The translations under genes were made by a program, and so were the position numbers. 64,000 nt of DNA, taken from positions 1 to 64,000 of the forward strand of contig JAUNGN010000009.1 of NCBI GenBank assembly GCA_030524425.1, given 5' to 3'. This stretch comes from Clostridia bacterium (lineage in GTDB: Bacteria > Bacillota > Clostridia > Lachnospirales > CAG-274). The notes under the pieces are model-generated. The model was given only the letters and a program-made list of their open reading frames with translations, was not told the origin of the DNA and searched no databases. This document shows positions 16,851 to 27,021 of this stretch, piece after piece. Numbering within the stretch: position 1 is the stretch's first letter; each line of letters starts with the position of its first letter.

Positions 16851-18833
16851 ATGAGTGACTTTAAAATTGTATCAAAATATAAGCCTACAGGTGACCAGCC
16901 TCAGGCTATTGAAAAGCTTGTTAATGGACTGAAAGAGGGTAAAAAATTTCAGACACTTTTAGGCGTTACGGGAAGCGGTAAGACTTTTACAATGGCTAAT
17001 ATTATAGAAAAGGTAAATAAGCCTACTCTTGTTATTGCCCATAACAAGACGTTGGCTGCACAGCTTTACAATGAGTTTAAGGAGTTTTTTCCTGACAATG
17101 CCGTTGAATATTTTGTATCCTATTACGATTATTATCAGCCGGAGGCCTATGTTCCTTCTACCGATACTTACATTGAAAAGGACAGCTCCGTAAATGATGA
17201 AATAGATAAGCTGCGTCACTCTGCAACATCTGCTCTTTTTGAAAGAAAGGACGTTATTGTTGTTGCCAGTGTAAGCTGTATTTATGGTTTAGGTGCTCCT
17301 ATTGACTATAACACAATGACGCTGTCCATAAGACCGGGTATGCAGAAAAGCAGGGAAGAGGTTTTAAAGCGTCTTGTTGAAATTCAGTATACCAGAAATG
17401 AAATGGATTTTCAAAGAGGTACTTTCAGGGCAAAGGGAGATGTTGTGGAGGTTATTCCTGCCGGCAATGATGACACAGCAATAAGAATTGAATTTTTTGG
17501 CGATGAAATTGACAGAATAACCGAAATTGATGTTCTTACGGGAGAAATCAAGGGAAGAAGAAATCACGTTTCCATTTTCCCTGCTTCACATTATGTAACG
17601 TCAGGTGATAATTTAAAAAGAGCTTTAAAGGATATAAGTGCTGAGCTTGATGAACGATATGCAGAGCTTAAATCTCAGGACAAGCTCCTTGAAGCACAGA
17701 GAATATTGCAGAGAACAAATTATGATATGGAAATGATGCAGGAAATGGGCTTTTGTTCAGGAATTGAGAATTATTCAAGACATCTTGACGGAAGAGAGCC
17801 TGGAAGTATGCCCAATACCCTTATAGATTATTTTCCCGGGGATTTTCTTATGATTGTTGATGAAAGCCATGTTACCATTCCTCAGGTTGGAGGTATGTAT
17901 AATGGTGACAGATCAAGAAAAACTACTCTTGTTGACTTTGGTTTCAGACTTCCTTCGGCTCTTGATAACAGACCTTTGAAATTTGAGGAATTTGAGGGCA
18001 AAATAAATCAGATGATATTTGTGTCTGCAACTCCGAATAAATATGAAAATGCTCATTCAGAGCAGGTGGTAGAGCAGATTATAAGACCTACGGGACTCCT
18101 TGATCCTGAGGTGGAGGTTCGTCCTGTTGAAGGACAGATAGACGACCTTATAAGTGAAATTAACAAAACTGTTGCAAAGGGCAACAAGGTTCTTGTTACT
18201 ACTCTTACAAAGAAAATGGCAGAGGATTTAACTCAGTATCTTAAAGAAAGCGGTATAAGAGTTAATTATCTTCACTCTGATATTGATACTCTTGAAAGAC
18301 TTGAAATTATAAGGGATTTAAGATTAAATGTATTTGATGTTCTTGTAGGCATAAATCTTTTAAGAGAAGGACTTGATATTCCCGAGGTCAGCCTTGTTGC
18401 CATAATAGATGCTGACAAGGAGGGCTTTTTAAGGAGTGAAACATCACTTATACAGACCATAGGACGTGCGGCAAGAAATGCCGAGGGTCACGTTATAATG
18501 TATGCCGATACCATGACTGATTCAATGCGAAAGGCAATTACGGAAACAAACAGACGTCGTTATATTCAGGAGGAATATAACAGGGAAAATAATATTGTTC
18601 CCAAAACAATTAAGAAAAAGGTACACGAAATTATTGCGGCAACAGAAGGAGTTACAAGGAAAAAGACTGATATTCTGGACAAAGACCCTGAATCTATGTC
18701 AAGAGAAGAGCTTTTGGCTGCAATAAAGAAGCTTGAAAAGAATATGAAAAAGGCTGCTGCTGATTTGGATTTTGAGAAGGCGGCGGAAATCAGAGATAAA
18801 ATTATTGAAATGAAGAAATTATCTTTACTTTAA
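16851..18833 (+). CDS. uvrB: UvrABC system protein B
   Basis: UvrB is the DNA-damage verification helicase of nucleotide excision repair. The 660-aa product starts at the ATG at 16851 after AGGAG. It has Walker A GVTGSGKT (38-45), the beta-hairpin [12 protein letters not shown] that clamps DNA, helicase motifs including [10 protein letters not shown] and [26 protein letters not shown], and a C-terminal UVR domain (about 620-655) that binds UvrC. It is separated from uvrA by 12 bp, forming the usual operon. A longer frame upstream lacks a ribosome site. Confidence 0.97.
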   Translation: MSDFKIVSKYKPTGDQPQAIEKLVNGLKEGKKFQTLLGVTGSGKTFTMANIIEKVNKPTLVIAHNKTLAAQLYNEFKEFFPDNAVEYFVSYYDYYQPEAYVPSTDTYIEKDSSVNDEIDKLRHSATSALFERKDVIVVASVSCIYGLGAPIDYNTMTLSIRPGMQKSREEVLKRLVEIQYTRNEMDFQRGTFRAKGDVVEVIPAGNDDTAIRIEFFGDEIDRITEIDVLTGEIKGRRNHVSIFPASHYVTSGDNLKRALKDISAELDERYAELKSQDKLLEAQRILQRTNYDMEMMQEMGFCSGIENYSRHLDGREPGSMPNTLIDYFPGDFLMIVDESHVTIPQVGGMYNGDRSRKTTLVDFGFRLPSALDNRPLKFEEFEGKINQMIFVSATPNKYENAHSEQVVEQIIRPTGLLDPEVEVRPVEGQIDDLISEINKTVAKGNKVLVTTLTKKMAEDLTQYLKESGIRVNYLHSDIDTLERLEIIRDLRLNVFDVLVGINLLREGLDIPEVSLVAIIDADKEGFLRSETSLIQTIGRAARNAEGHVIMYADTMTDSMRKAITETNRRRYIQEEYNRENNIVPKTIKKKVHEIIAATEGVTRKKTDILDKDPESMSREELLAAIKKLEKNMKKAAADLDFEKAAEIRDKIIEMKKLSLL

Positions 18834-18845
18834 CAGGTGATAAAA

Positions 18846-21671
18846 ATGGCGAAAAATGAAATTGTAATAAAGGGTGCAAGAGCAAATAATCTTAAAGGCT
18901 TTGACCTTACCATACCGAGGGACAAGCTTGTAATATTTACCGGTTTAAGCGGCAGCGGTAAATCAAGTCTTGCCTTTGATACTATATATGCAGAGGGACA
19001 GAGAAGATATGTGGAGAGCCTTAGCTCTTATGCCAGAATGTTTTTGGGGCAGATGGAAAAGCCGGAATGTGACAGCATTGAGGGTTTATCTCCTGCTATA
19101 TCCATTGACCAGAAAACCACAAGCAATAATCCCCGTTCAACTGTAGGCACAGTTACGGAAATATATGATTATTTAAGACTGCTTTATGCCAGGGTTGGTA
19201 TTCCTCATTGTCCCAAGTGCGGTAAGGAAATACACAAGCAGACTATTGACCAGATTACAGATAAAATTCTTGAGCTTGAGGAAGGCACAAGAATACAGCT
19301 TCTTGCTCCCGTTGTAAGGAACAGAAAGGGAGAACATACTAAGCTTCTTGAAGATGCAAAAAGAAGCGGATATGTAAGAGTCAGAGTTGACGGAATTATA
19401 TATGATTTGGGTGAAAAAATTGACCTTGACAAGAATAAAAAGCACAATATTGAAATTGTTGTAGACAGACTTGTTGTAAGAGAGGGAATGGAGCAAAGAT
19501 TAAGTGAGTCAATTGAAACTGTATCAGCTTTGACAGGGGGAATTTTACTTGTTGATATTATTGGCGGTGATGAAATCGTTTTCAGTCAGAATTTTGCCTG
19601 TCCCGATTGCGGAATAAACATAGAAGAAATAGAGCCGCCTATGTTTTCATTTAATAATCCAAGCGGAGCCTGTCCCAACTGTATGGGATTAGGTGTAAAA
19701 ATGATTATTGATGAGGATATTATTGTACCAAATAAAAATTTGTCATTAAGACAGGGTGCAATAAATGCTATGGGATGGGGGAATATTGCAAGTCCTGAAT
19801 CCTCTGCATATTCTCTTGTTAATGCTCTGATGAATATTTACAGCTTTGATATGGATACGCCTTATAAGGATTTGCCTCAGGAGGCAAGAGATGCCATAAT
19901 GTATGGTACTCACGGAAAAGAAGTTAAAGTGCCCTATAAGGTGGCAGGAAAGACAAGATACTATACGTTTGCTTTTGAAGGCGTTATTACAAGCCTTGAA
20001 AGAAGGTACAGAGAAAGCACGTCTGATGCGGCAAAGGAAGAATATGAATCCTATATGACAAGTGTTAAGTGTCCTGCCTGCAGCGGCAGAAGATTAAAAC
20101 CGGAGGTTCTTGCCGTAACTGTCGGAGGCAAGAATATTGCTGAAGTTACGGAAATGTCAATTAAGGATTTGCAGCAATTTTTCCTTAACATAAAGTGGAC
20201 TGATACGGAAAAGGCTATCGGTCAGCAGATTTTTAAGGAAATAAATGCGAGAATAGGCTTTCTTATGAATGTAGGCCTTGATTATCTTACTCTTGCAAGA
20301 ACAGCAGGTACTCTTAGCGGCGGAGAAGCACAGAGAATAAGGCTTGCAACACAGATAGGCTCAGGTCTGGTAGGTGTGCTTTATATATTGGATGAACCAA
20401 GTATAGGTTTGCATCAGAGAGATAATGACAAGCTGCTGGGAACTTTGAAACATTTAAGGGATTTAGGCAATACTCTTATTGTAGTTGAACATGATGAGGA
20501 TACAATGAGAGAATCGGACTATATTGTAGATATAGGTCCTTATGCCGGAGAACACGGAGGAGAGGTTATATTTGCCGGTGAATATAATGATATTCTTAAA
20601 TGCGAAAGGTCAATAACAGGTGCATTTTTAAGCGGAAGAGAAAAAATAGAGGTTCCTGTTGAAAGGAGAAAGGGCAGCGGGGAATTTTTGACAATTAGGG
20701 GCGCAAAGGAAAATAATCTTAAAAATATTGATGTCAGTATTCCTTTAGGCTGTTTTGTATGTGTTACGGGAGTATCGGGAAGCGGTAAAAGCTCTCTTGT
20801 AAATGAGGTATTGTATAAAACTCTTGCAAGAGATTTAAACAGAGCAAAATTAAAGCCCGGCAAATACGATGAAATTGCGGGAATGGAAAATCTGGACAAG
20901 GTTATAAATATTGACCAAAGTCCAATAGGCAAAACACCCCGTTCAAATCCTGCAACATATACGGGCTTATTTGACCTTATAAGAGATTTGTATACACAGC
21001 TTCCCGAATCTAAGGTGAGAGGCTTTAGTAAAGGAAGATTTAGCTTTAATGTTAAGGGAGGCAGATGCGAAGCTTGTAAGGGTGACGGTATATTAAAAAT
21101 AGAAATGCACTTCCTGCCTGATGTTTATGTTCCCTGTGAGGTTTGCGGAGGCAAGAGATATAACAGAGAAACCCTTGAAGTAAAGTACAAGGGCAAGACT
21201 ATTGCCGATGTTCTCGATATGACTATTGATGAGGCTTGTATTTTCTTTGAAAATCTGCCCAGAATTAAAAATAAACTGGATACTCTTAAAGCTGTAGGGT
21301 TAGGCTATGTAAGGCTTGGGCAAAGCTCTACTACATTAAGCGGCGGTGAGGCACAAAGAGTAAAGCTTGCCACAGAACTCAGTAAAAGAAGTACAGGAAA
21401 GACTATTTATGTTCTGGACGAGCCGACTACAGGTCTTCACAGCTATGATGTAAGGAGACTTATTAATATTTTACAGCAGCTTACGGAGGGCGGAAATACT
21501 GTTGTGGTAATTGAGCACAATCTTGATGTTATTAAGGCTGCTGATTATATTATTGACTTGGGTCCTGAGGGCGGTGACGGAGGCGGTACCGTTGTTGCAA
21601 AGGGTACACCTGAGGAAATTTGTGATGTTGAGGAGTCTTATACGGGAATGTATCTGAAGAAGTTGTTGTAA
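18846..21671 (+). CDS. uvrA: UvrABC system protein A
   Basis: UvrA is the dimeric ABC-type damage sensor that loads UvrB. The 941-aa product has two ATPase modules: Walker A GLSGSGKS at 33-40 and a second GVSGSGKS near 650, LSGGEAQR and [15 protein letters not shown] signatures, and three Cys-rich zinc sites (CPKCGKE, CPDCG...CPNC, CEAC...CEVC). The length matches family members. AGGTGA precedes the ATG at 18846; an in-frame GTG at 18837 overlaps this site. It is the second gene of the operon, and a palindromic element follows. Confidence 0.97.
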   Translation: MAKNEIVIKGARANNLKGFDLTIPRDKLVIFTGLSGSGKSSLAFDTIYAEGQRRYVESLSSYARMFLGQMEKPECDSIEGLSPAISIDQKTTSNNPRSTVGTVTEIYDYLRLLYARVGIPHCPKCGKEIHKQTIDQITDKILELEEGTRIQLLAPVVRNRKGEHTKLLEDAKRSGYVRVRVDGIIYDLGEKIDLDKNKKHNIEIVVDRLVVREGMEQRLSESIETVSALTGGILLVDIIGGDEIVFSQNFACPDCGINIEEIEPPMFSFNNPSGACPNCMGLGVKMIIDEDIIVPNKNLSLRQGAINAMGWGNIASPESSAYSLVNALMNIYSFDMDTPYKDLPQEARDAIMYGTHGKEVKVPYKVAGKTRYYTFAFEGVITSLERRYRESTSDAAKEEYESYMTSVKCPACSGRRLKPEVLAVTVGGKNIAEVTEMSIKDLQQFFLNIKWTDTEKAIGQQIFKEINARIGFLMNVGLDYLTLARTAGTLSGGEAQRIRLATQIGSGLVGVLYILDEPSIGLHQRDNDKLLGTLKHLRDLGNTLIVVEHDEDTMRESDYIVDIGPYAGEHGGEVIFAGEYNDILKCERSITGAFLSGREKIEVPVERRKGSGEFLTIRGAKENNLKNIDVSIPLGCFVCVTGVSGSGKSSLVNEVLYKTLARDLNRAKLKPGKYDEIAGMENLDKVINIDQSPIGKTPRSNPATYTGLFDLIRDLYTQLPESKVRGFSKGRFSFNVKGGRCEACKGDGILKIEMHFLPDVYVPCEVCGGKRYNRETLEVKYKGKTIADVLDMTIDEACIFFENLPRIKNKLDTLKAVGLGYVRLGQSSTTLSGGEAQRVKLATELSKRSTGKTIYVLDEPTTGLHSYDVRRLINILQQLTEGGNTVVVIEHNLDVIKAADYIIDLGPEGGDGGGTVVAKGTPEEICDVEESYTGMYLKKLL

Positions 21672-21800
21672 ATTATAGTTTAATTGACAAAATGCAGTTT
21701 TGCGGTCAGCCTCGTAGGAAGTGAATTCTATCAAACAACTTTGCTCCGCAAAGCAGGCCCCGTATTCTTAGGGGCTGCAAACCTGCGGATTTTGATCTGC

Positions 21801-21971
21801 GACGCAAAAACCCTCAGTCACTTCGTGACAGCTCCCTTAAAAGGGAGCCAAGCAGGTGTACTTTTTAGTACAATTATTGTGAAAAGTACAGTTTCCCGGC
21901 GCCCCTTCAGGGGAGCTGGCCGGCTCTTTGAGCCGGACTGAGGGGTTATGGCAAATGCTGGCATTTGCGTC
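21801..21971. repeat. MITE-like palindromic element of GC-rich hairpins with terminal inverted repeats
   Basis: GACGCAAA (21801-21808) at one end and TTTGCGTC (21964-21971) at the other are inverted repeats. Inside, CCCTCAGTC (21811-21819) opposes GACTGAGGGG-type sequence (21936-21945). The element holds at least four hairpins: GTCAC/GTGAC, GCTCCC/GGGAGC, CCCC/GGGG and CCGGCTC/GAGCCGG. The CTCAGTC...CAGCTCCC motif is familiar as an interspersed repeat in gut Clostridia (memory). It is much more GC-rich than its surroundings. A further hairpin at 21752-21777 lies just outside. The 366-bp gap 21672-22037 holds only this. Confidence 0.75.
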
Positions 21972-22037
21972 TAAAACTAAATTAACTCACCCTATAAACA
22001 TTAATTTATCAGTAATTATATTATTATATTAAAAGAT

Positions 22038-22550
22038 ATGGAAAAGGAAAAAATAATTAAGGAAATATTTAAAAAAGTATATTTTGACTTAAAAAGCATT
22101 AATATCCCTGTTTCAAATGATATAAGCCCTTACGTTAAGTTAAGCAAAGCCAAGAGAAAATGGGGCAGCTGTAGGATGTCTAAAAGGTTAGGTGATTACA
22201 GGTTTTATATAAGCATAAGCGAAAATTGCTTTAAGGAGCCTGACTATATTCAGTTTATAAGCAACACTATGGCTCATGAGCTTATACATACTGTAAGGGG
22301 CTGTTTTAATCACGGAGCCAAATTTCAAGGCTATGCAGTAAAGGCTGCGGAGCTTGGATATACTGTAAACACAACAAGTAAAAGCAGTATCGAAAAAAAC
22401 GCTGATGACAAATTTAATGAAGCTAAACACGTTTTAAGGTGCAGAAACTGCGGTGAAATGTATTACAGGTTCAGGCTTCCTAAGACTCCTGATTATATTG
22501 ACAAGATAGTGTGCGGAAGATGTAGAGGAAAGCTTGAAAAGATTAAATAA
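22038..22550 (+). CDS. SprT-like zinc metallopeptidase domain protein
   Basis: The 170-aa protein carries HELIH at residues 80-84 with His92 as a possible third ligand (VRGCFNHGAKFQ), and an N-terminal region with KWGSCR. A C-terminal zinc ribbon has Cys135-x2-Cys138 and Cys159-x2-Cys162. This matches the SprT family (bacterial relatives of Spartan, whose substrates are mostly unknown). It is cytosolic. The ribosome site is weak (AAAAGAT). It is monocistronic, between the palindromic element and a hairpin at 22689-22730. Confidence 0.88.
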   Translation: MEKEKIIKEIFKKVYFDLKSINIPVSNDISPYVKLSKAKRKWGSCRMSKRLGDYRFYISISENCFKEPDYIQFISNTMAHELIHTVRGCFNHGAKFQGYAVKAAELGYTVNTTSKSSIEKNADDKFNEAKHVLRCRNCGEMYYRFRLPKTPDYIDKIVCGRCRGKLEKIK

Positions 22551-22570
22551 AAACTGTGGTATTGTGAATT

Positions 22571-22590
22571 GCTCCCAAAAGTTAGACAAA
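22571..22590. mobile_element. Possible IS3-family end remnant
   Basis: The 20 bases GCTCCCAAAAGTTAGACAAA resemble the terminal repeat of IS3/IS150-type elements (CCAAAAGTTAGAC). No transposase frame adjoins it, so it would be a relic. The rest of 22551-22688 shows no gene. Confidence 0.3.
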
Positions 22591-22688
22591 ATTTCAAAAA
22601 TGGTTCTTTGTCAACTGGTGTGGCTGATAAAAATTATAGCTACGGCGGTGTAGATTATTTTAATTCTATACCGTTTTATTGTTACATA

Positions 22689-22730
22689 AAAATATTTGGT
22701 GTGATTTTTCAGAACCACACCAAATATTTT
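22689..22730. terminator. Bidirectional terminator between SprT-like and SDR genes
   Basis: A 15-bp perfect stem AAAATATTTGGTGTG / CACACCAAATATTTT with a 12-nt loop; A/T tracts flank both sides. Confidence 0.85.
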
Positions 22731-22761
22731 ACAACCCTTTTTCATCTGCAATGTTGTGGAA

Positions 22762-23499
22762 TCAACTCATGCCGCCATCAATACTTATAATTTGTCCTGT
22801 TATATATGCGCTGTCACTTTCAGCAAGATACAGAGCAAGTTTAGCCACTTCATCGGGTGTACCAAAGCGGCCAAGGGGTATTTCTTCCCTTAATGCCATT
22901 TTTTCCGATGGGGATAGAAATGAATTCATTTTAGTTTCAATTACACCACAGGATATTGCATTTACTCTTATATTGCTTGGGGCAAGCTCTTTAGCCATAG
23001 ATTTTGTAAATGAGTTTACGGCACCCTTGGTAGCGGAGTAAACTGCTTCGCAGGAGGCACCAAGTTCTCCCCACATGGAAGATATGTTAATAATATTACC
23101 TCTGTGAGTTCTTATCATATTTTGTACGGCTGCATGGGTACAGTTAAGCATGGAATTAAGATTTGTATCAATTACTCTTTTCCATTCAGAGGGACGCATA
23201 GTGTTAAAAAGTCCTACGTATGATATGCCTGCATTATTAACGAGAACATCAATACATCCAAATACTCTTTCTATTTGTTCAACTGCATTTCTGGCTGTTT
23301 TATATTCTGCTAAATCCCCCATTAATGCAAGTATGTTGGGGTTGTAAACCTTTAATTCTTTTTCTGTTTCTTCAAGCTCTCTTTTTGATGAACTGCACAT
23401 AATAGCAACATTATATCCTTCTACGGCAAAAAGAGCTGCAATAGCTTTGCCTATACCACGTGATGAGCCTGTCACAAAAACTGTTTTATTACCTAACAT
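22762..23499 (-). CDS. Short-chain dehydrogenase/reductase (FabG-like)
   Basis: The 245-aa protein has all the classical SDR marks: TGSSRGIG (residues 10-17) for the cofactor, NNAG, catalytic Ser in ISSMWG, Y-x3-K in YSATKGA and the C-terminal [18 protein letters not shown]. It is cytosolic and probably NADPH-linked. It lies alone, so not in a fatty-acid cluster, making a housekeeping FabG less likely; a role as EF-P 5-aminopentanone reductase (YmfI) is an alternative for lone Firmicute SDRs. AAGGAGGAG precedes the ATG. Confidence 0.88.
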   Translation of the reverse strand: MLGNKTVFVTGSSRGIGKAIAALFAVEGYNVAIMCSSSKRELEETEKELKVYNPNILALMGDLAEYKTARNAVEQIERVFGCIDVLVNNAGISYVGLFNTMRPSEWKRVIDTNLNSMLNCTHAAVQNMIRTHRGNIINISSMWGELGASCEAVYSATKGAVNSFTKSMAKELAPSNIRVNAISCGVIETKMNSFLSPSEKMALREEIPLGRFGTPDEVAKLALYLAESDSAYITGQIISIDGGMS

Positions 23500-23596
23500 A
23501 AATGCTCCTCCTTTATATTATTTTGGTGTTGCAAAATAATCCCTATAGTGTTATGATAGCTTATGATATAAAAATTTGCAAGGGGAAATTAAAAGT

Positions 23597-24934
23597 ATGA
23601 GGGAATTATTTAAAGATAAAGTATTTTTAAGGAATATTACAGGATTGGCATTGCCTATAATGTTAAATGAGCTTATAAATTCGCTTATTAATATTATGGA
23701 TACTTTTATGACAGGCAAGCTTGGAGCAGAAAGTGTAACTGCAGTAGGATTAAGCAATCAGATATTTTTTCTCTTTAATTTATGCTGTTTTGGCATATGC
23801 AGCGGTGCTACAATATTTATGGCACAGTATTGGGGAAGCAGGGATATTAAGGGAGTGCGCCGTGTATTGGGTATGGCTGCAATGCTTGTGGAGTGCTGTG
23901 CAGTTATATTTTTTATAGGTGCCAGACTTTTTCCAAGGGAAATATTAAGTATTTATTCTAAGGATATTGATGTTATAGATTTGGGTGAGAGCTATATAAC
24001 AATTGTATCCTTCAGTTATTTAATAATGGCATTTGTAAATGTGGTAAATGTTTCCCTTAAGGCTATAGGCAAGGCTGCTCAGCCTATGATTACCACTTTT
24101 ATTGCCTTAATAACAAATGTAATATTAAACTATATTTTTATATTTGAAATGGGCTTAGGTGTAAAAGGTGCCGCATTAGGCACAATCGGTGCAAGAAGTC
24201 TTGAGCTTATTGTACAGCTGACTCTTGTGTTTGGCAGAAAACTGCCTATAGTAGGTAATATAAAAGATTATTTTGTTATTGACAGATCCTTTATTAAAAA
24301 ATATCTTGCTGTTGCGTTTCCTGTGTTCTTGAATGAATTTTTCTGGGCGCTGGGCACAACAGGGTATAATGTGGCTTATAAGTACAGCGGTACGATTGCT
24401 CAGGCTGCGGTACAGGTTTCAAGCTCTGTGCAGAATCTTTTTGCAGTAGCAGGAATGGGTGTTGGGGCTGCCTGCGGAATAATACTTAGTAATGCATTGG
24501 GTGCAAAAGACAGAGAAAGAGCAATTGATTATTCAAAAAAGGGTAAAAAGCTTTCAATTTTGTTTTCAATTGTATCAGGCTCAATACTTGCTTTGTCAGC
24601 TCCTTTAATAGTAAGTTTTTTTGATATTCATGACTTAGGCAGGAAATATGCTCTTTATATGCTTTATGTTGTGGCAGTTGGCATAATAGTTAAAAATATA
24701 AATTATATAAATATTGTAGGTATATTAAGGAGTGGCGGAGATACTCTTGCAGGACTTATACTTGATATGGCAAGTGTGTGGTTTATTGGTATACCTATGG
24801 CGTTTTTGGGATCAATGATTTTAGGACTGCCTATTTATATTACCTTTACAATGGTTTATTTTGAAGAGGTAATAAAAATGATTTTTAGTGAAGCAAGAGT
24901 TCTTAAATTGAAATGGGCTAATACAATAATATAA
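23597..24934 (+). CDS. MATE family efflux transporter
   Basis: This second MATE exporter has 445 aa from the ATG at 23597 (AAGGGGA upstream; an in-frame TTG at 23576 is unlikely). The opening LALPIMLNELINSLINIMDTFMTGKLG and the repeated hydrophobic segments define the family. It differs in sequence from the one at 2624. The substrate is unknown; it is an inner-membrane drug/metabolite exporter. It precedes the S41 protease by 13 bp, so the two are probably co-transcribed. Confidence 0.92.
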   Translation: MRELFKDKVFLRNITGLALPIMLNELINSLINIMDTFMTGKLGAESVTAVGLSNQIFFLFNLCCFGICSGATIFMAQYWGSRDIKGVRRVLGMAAMLVECCAVIFFIGARLFPREILSIYSKDIDVIDLGESYITIVSFSYLIMAFVNVVNVSLKAIGKAAQPMITTFIALITNVILNYIFIFEMGLGVKGAALGTIGARSLELIVQLTLVFGRKLPIVGNIKDYFVIDRSFIKKYLAVAFPVFLNEFFWALGTTGYNVAYKYSGTIAQAAVQVSSSVQNLFAVAGMGVGAACGIILSNALGAKDRERAIDYSKKGKKLSILFSIVSGSILALSAPLIVSFFDIHDLGRKYALYMLYVVAVGIIVKNINYINIVGILRSGGDTLAGLILDMASVWFIGIPMAFLGSMILGLPIYITFTMVYFEEVIKMIFSEARVLKLKWANTII

Positions 24935-24947
24935 AGGAGAGTGTAAT

Positions 24948-26132
24948 ATGAATAGTGACACAAAAAAAGGTATATTAATTGGAATACTTATGACAATTGC
25001 GGCAATACTTGCTGTAAATACCATTTTTATAGGTTACAGAGTTTTGGTGAAAAAGGAAATTAATTATGAAACAAAAGCAAAAACAATATATAACCTTATG
25101 GAAAAGGAATATGTTGATGACCTTGAGGATGAGAAAATTTACGAGGGACTCTTTACGGGCATGGTAGCTTTGGCTACAGATAAATACTCACGCTACATAT
25201 CTAAAGAGGATTTTGAGTCTTATAAAATAAGCACAAGCGGTAATTATGCAGGTATTGGAGCTAAAACATCTATTGATTCAGAGGATTATTCAATTTATAT
25301 TGTTTCAACTTATGAAAATTCTCCTGCAGCTAATGCAGGACTTAAAGCAGGAGATAAAATAATAAAGGTTGACGGAACTGTTGTCGGATACGATAATTAT
25401 TCAGATGCCATTGATATGATAAGAGGTGAAGAGGGTACATCTATTATTTTGACCGTAAAAAGAGGTAATGAAACCTTTGATGCAACTGTTACAAGAGGTC
25501 AGGTTGATGTTCCCACCGTTGGGGGTACAGTTCTTGATAATAATATTGGTTATATTAAAATTGAAGGCTTTGAGGCTGTTACCTACGATCAATATAAGTC
25601 AGTATATGAAAATCTGAGAAAAAAAGGGATAACAAGTCTTATTATTGACCTTAGAAATAACCCGGGAGGACTTCTTGATATTGTTGCCAAAATAGCTGAT
25701 GACATTATACCTGAGGGTACAATAACTTATACAGAGGATAAGAAGGGGAAAAGGGATTATATTAAATCTTCTGAGGGTGAAATTGATATTCCCCTTGTGG
25801 TTTTAGTCAATGAAAACAGTGCATCTGCTTCAGAGCTTTTAACTGCGGCAATTAAGGATACAAAAAAGGGAACAATAATAGGAAAAAATACTTATGGCAA
25901 GGGTGTTGTTCAGACTACTTTTCCGCTTAATGACGGAAGTGCCCTTAAGCTGACTACTTCTAAGTACTATACTCCTAATGGAGTTTGTATTGACGGTGTG
26001 GGTATTGCACCTGATATTGAAGCAGATAATCCAAGTGATTATGAGTATACTACTTTGTCAAGTGACAAAGCGGAATGTGATGTTGTAAATGATACACAGC
26101 TTAAAAAGGCTATAGAATTCTTGGAAAAATAA
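24948..26132 (+). CDS. S41 family C-terminal processing peptidase
   Basis: The 394-aa protein has an N-terminal membrane anchor (about 8-30), a PDZ domain (about 98-180, with AGLKAGDKIIKVDGTVV) and the tail-specific protease domain with catalytic Ser in NENSASASELL and Lys in GKNTYGKGVVQ. It acts outside the membrane on unfolded or processed exported proteins. Its ribosome site is AAAGGAGAG. No adjacent regulator identifies a specific client. Confidence 0.93.
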   Translation: MNSDTKKGILIGILMTIAAILAVNTIFIGYRVLVKKEINYETKAKTIYNLMEKEYVDDLEDEKIYEGLFTGMVALATDKYSRYISKEDFESYKISTSGNYAGIGAKTSIDSEDYSIYIVSTYENSPAANAGLKAGDKIIKVDGTVVGYDNYSDAIDMIRGEEGTSIILTVKRGNETFDATVTRGQVDVPTVGGTVLDNNIGYIKIEGFEAVTYDQYKSVYENLRKKGITSLIIDLRNNPGGLLDIVAKIADDIIPEGTITYTEDKKGKRDYIKSSEGEIDIPLVVLVNENSASASELLTAAIKDTKKGTIIGKNTYGKGVVQTTFPLNDGSALKLTTSKYYTPNGVCIDGVGIAPDIEADNPSDYEYTTLSSDKAECDVVNDTQLKKAIEFLEK

Positions 26133-26211
26133 ATTTTTGCTTTTGAAATTTGTTAAAATTCTATCATTTGGTTTGAGGGGATAATAAGGCAAAAACAGAA
26201 GAGGTTAAATT

Positions 26212-26853
26212 ATGAGTAAAACGGCGTTAATAATTATAGATATGGAAAATGGTTTTTTAAATGAAGAGTCTGCACAATGTATTAAAATGGCAAAGGCTAC
26301 ATTACCTGCCTGTGCAAGGGTTGCTGATTATGCGAGGCAAAAGGATATTCCCGTATTTTTTGTAAACCGTGTATACCGCCCTGACGGCAGTGATGTGGAG
26401 CATACCAGATTTAAAAGCTGGTATGAAGGCGGAAAAGCTATGTCAAATAAATGTGATGAGCTTTTAAGCTGTGAAAATCCCGGAGAGCTTTCACCCGAAG
26501 ATGGTGACTATGTAATAATTAAGCCGAGGTTTTCAGCCTTTTTTATGACTGAGCTTGATTTAATTCTGCGTCGTTTAGGTATAGAAAATGTTATACTTAT
26601 AGGCACAACCACTCCTAATTGCGTCAGAAGTACCTGTTATGATGCAATTTCTCTCGATTACAATGTGGTTATAATTGAGGATTGCTGTTCATCTCAGACT
26701 GCTGAAATACAAAAAGCAAATATTGCTGATATGAAAAATATTGGGGCTGATATCATAACATCAGAGGAATTTTTAAATATGGAGAATATTATGTTTAGCG
26801 ACAGCTTAAATCAATGTCGTAATATTGTAAGGAATAACAGGAATATTAAATGA
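26212..26853 (+). CDS. Isochorismatase-like cysteine hydrolase
   Basis: The 213-aa protein shows the family triad: Asp in IIDMENGF (near residue 10), Lys in IIKPRFSAF (near 103) and Cys in TTTPNCVRSTCYDA. Such enzymes cleave amide or vinyl-ether bonds (nicotinamidase, isochorismatase, N-carbamoyl hydrolases); the substrate is not determined. It is cytosolic, with a ribosome site GAAGAGG, monocistronic, and ended by the terminator at 26857-26888. Confidence 0.9.
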   Translation: MSKTALIIIDMENGFLNEESAQCIKMAKATLPACARVADYARQKDIPVFFVNRVYRPDGSDVEHTRFKSWYEGGKAMSNKCDELLSCENPGELSPEDGDYVIIKPRFSAFFMTELDLILRRLGIENVILIGTTTPNCVRSTCYDAISLDYNVVIIEDCCSSQTAEIQKANIADMKNIGADIITSEEFLNMENIMFSDSLNQCRNIVRNNRNIK

Positions 26854-26856
26854 TAT

Positions 26857-26888
26857 AAAAAGGCGGAAAGAGATTTTCCGTCTTTTTT
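26857..26888 (+). terminator. Intrinsic terminator after the cysteine hydrolase
   Basis: Stem AAAAGGCGGAAA / TTTCCGTCTTTT with one G-U pair, loop of 4-5 nt, followed by T-run. Confidence 0.85.
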
Positions 26889-26890
26889 GT

Positions 26891-26972
26891 TGTAAAATTT
26901 CTGTAAATTACATAGATTTTACAAAGTTATAACTAAAATCTGATAGATGCATATTTGGTATTTATATATAAT
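26891..26972 (+). promoter_or_regulatory. pst promoter region with possible Pho-box repeats
   Basis: TGTAAAATTTC (26891-26901) and TGTAAATTACA (26902-26912) are directly repeated at an 11-bp period, as in PhoB/PhoP boxes, and an inverted TTTGTAAA-like copy (26918-26925) follows. A TATAAT at 26967-26972 lacks a good -35, as expected of an activated promoter. The distance from the repeats to -10 (about 55 bp) is larger than usual, so the call is tentative. Confidence 0.35.
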
Positions 26973-27021
26973 CATCATTGTAAATAACAATAAATATGAT
27001 TTTGAAGGAGATTTTACAAAG

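Noticed and set aside
21684..21941. 85-aa open frame across the palindromic element
   Set aside because: It runs through hairpin repeats, has no ribosome site and no protein-like character; it is a by-product of the GC-rich repeat.
22569..22790. 73-aa open frame between SprT-like and SDR genes
   Set aside because: It crosses the terminator hairpin and enters the SDR gene antisense; no ribosome site.
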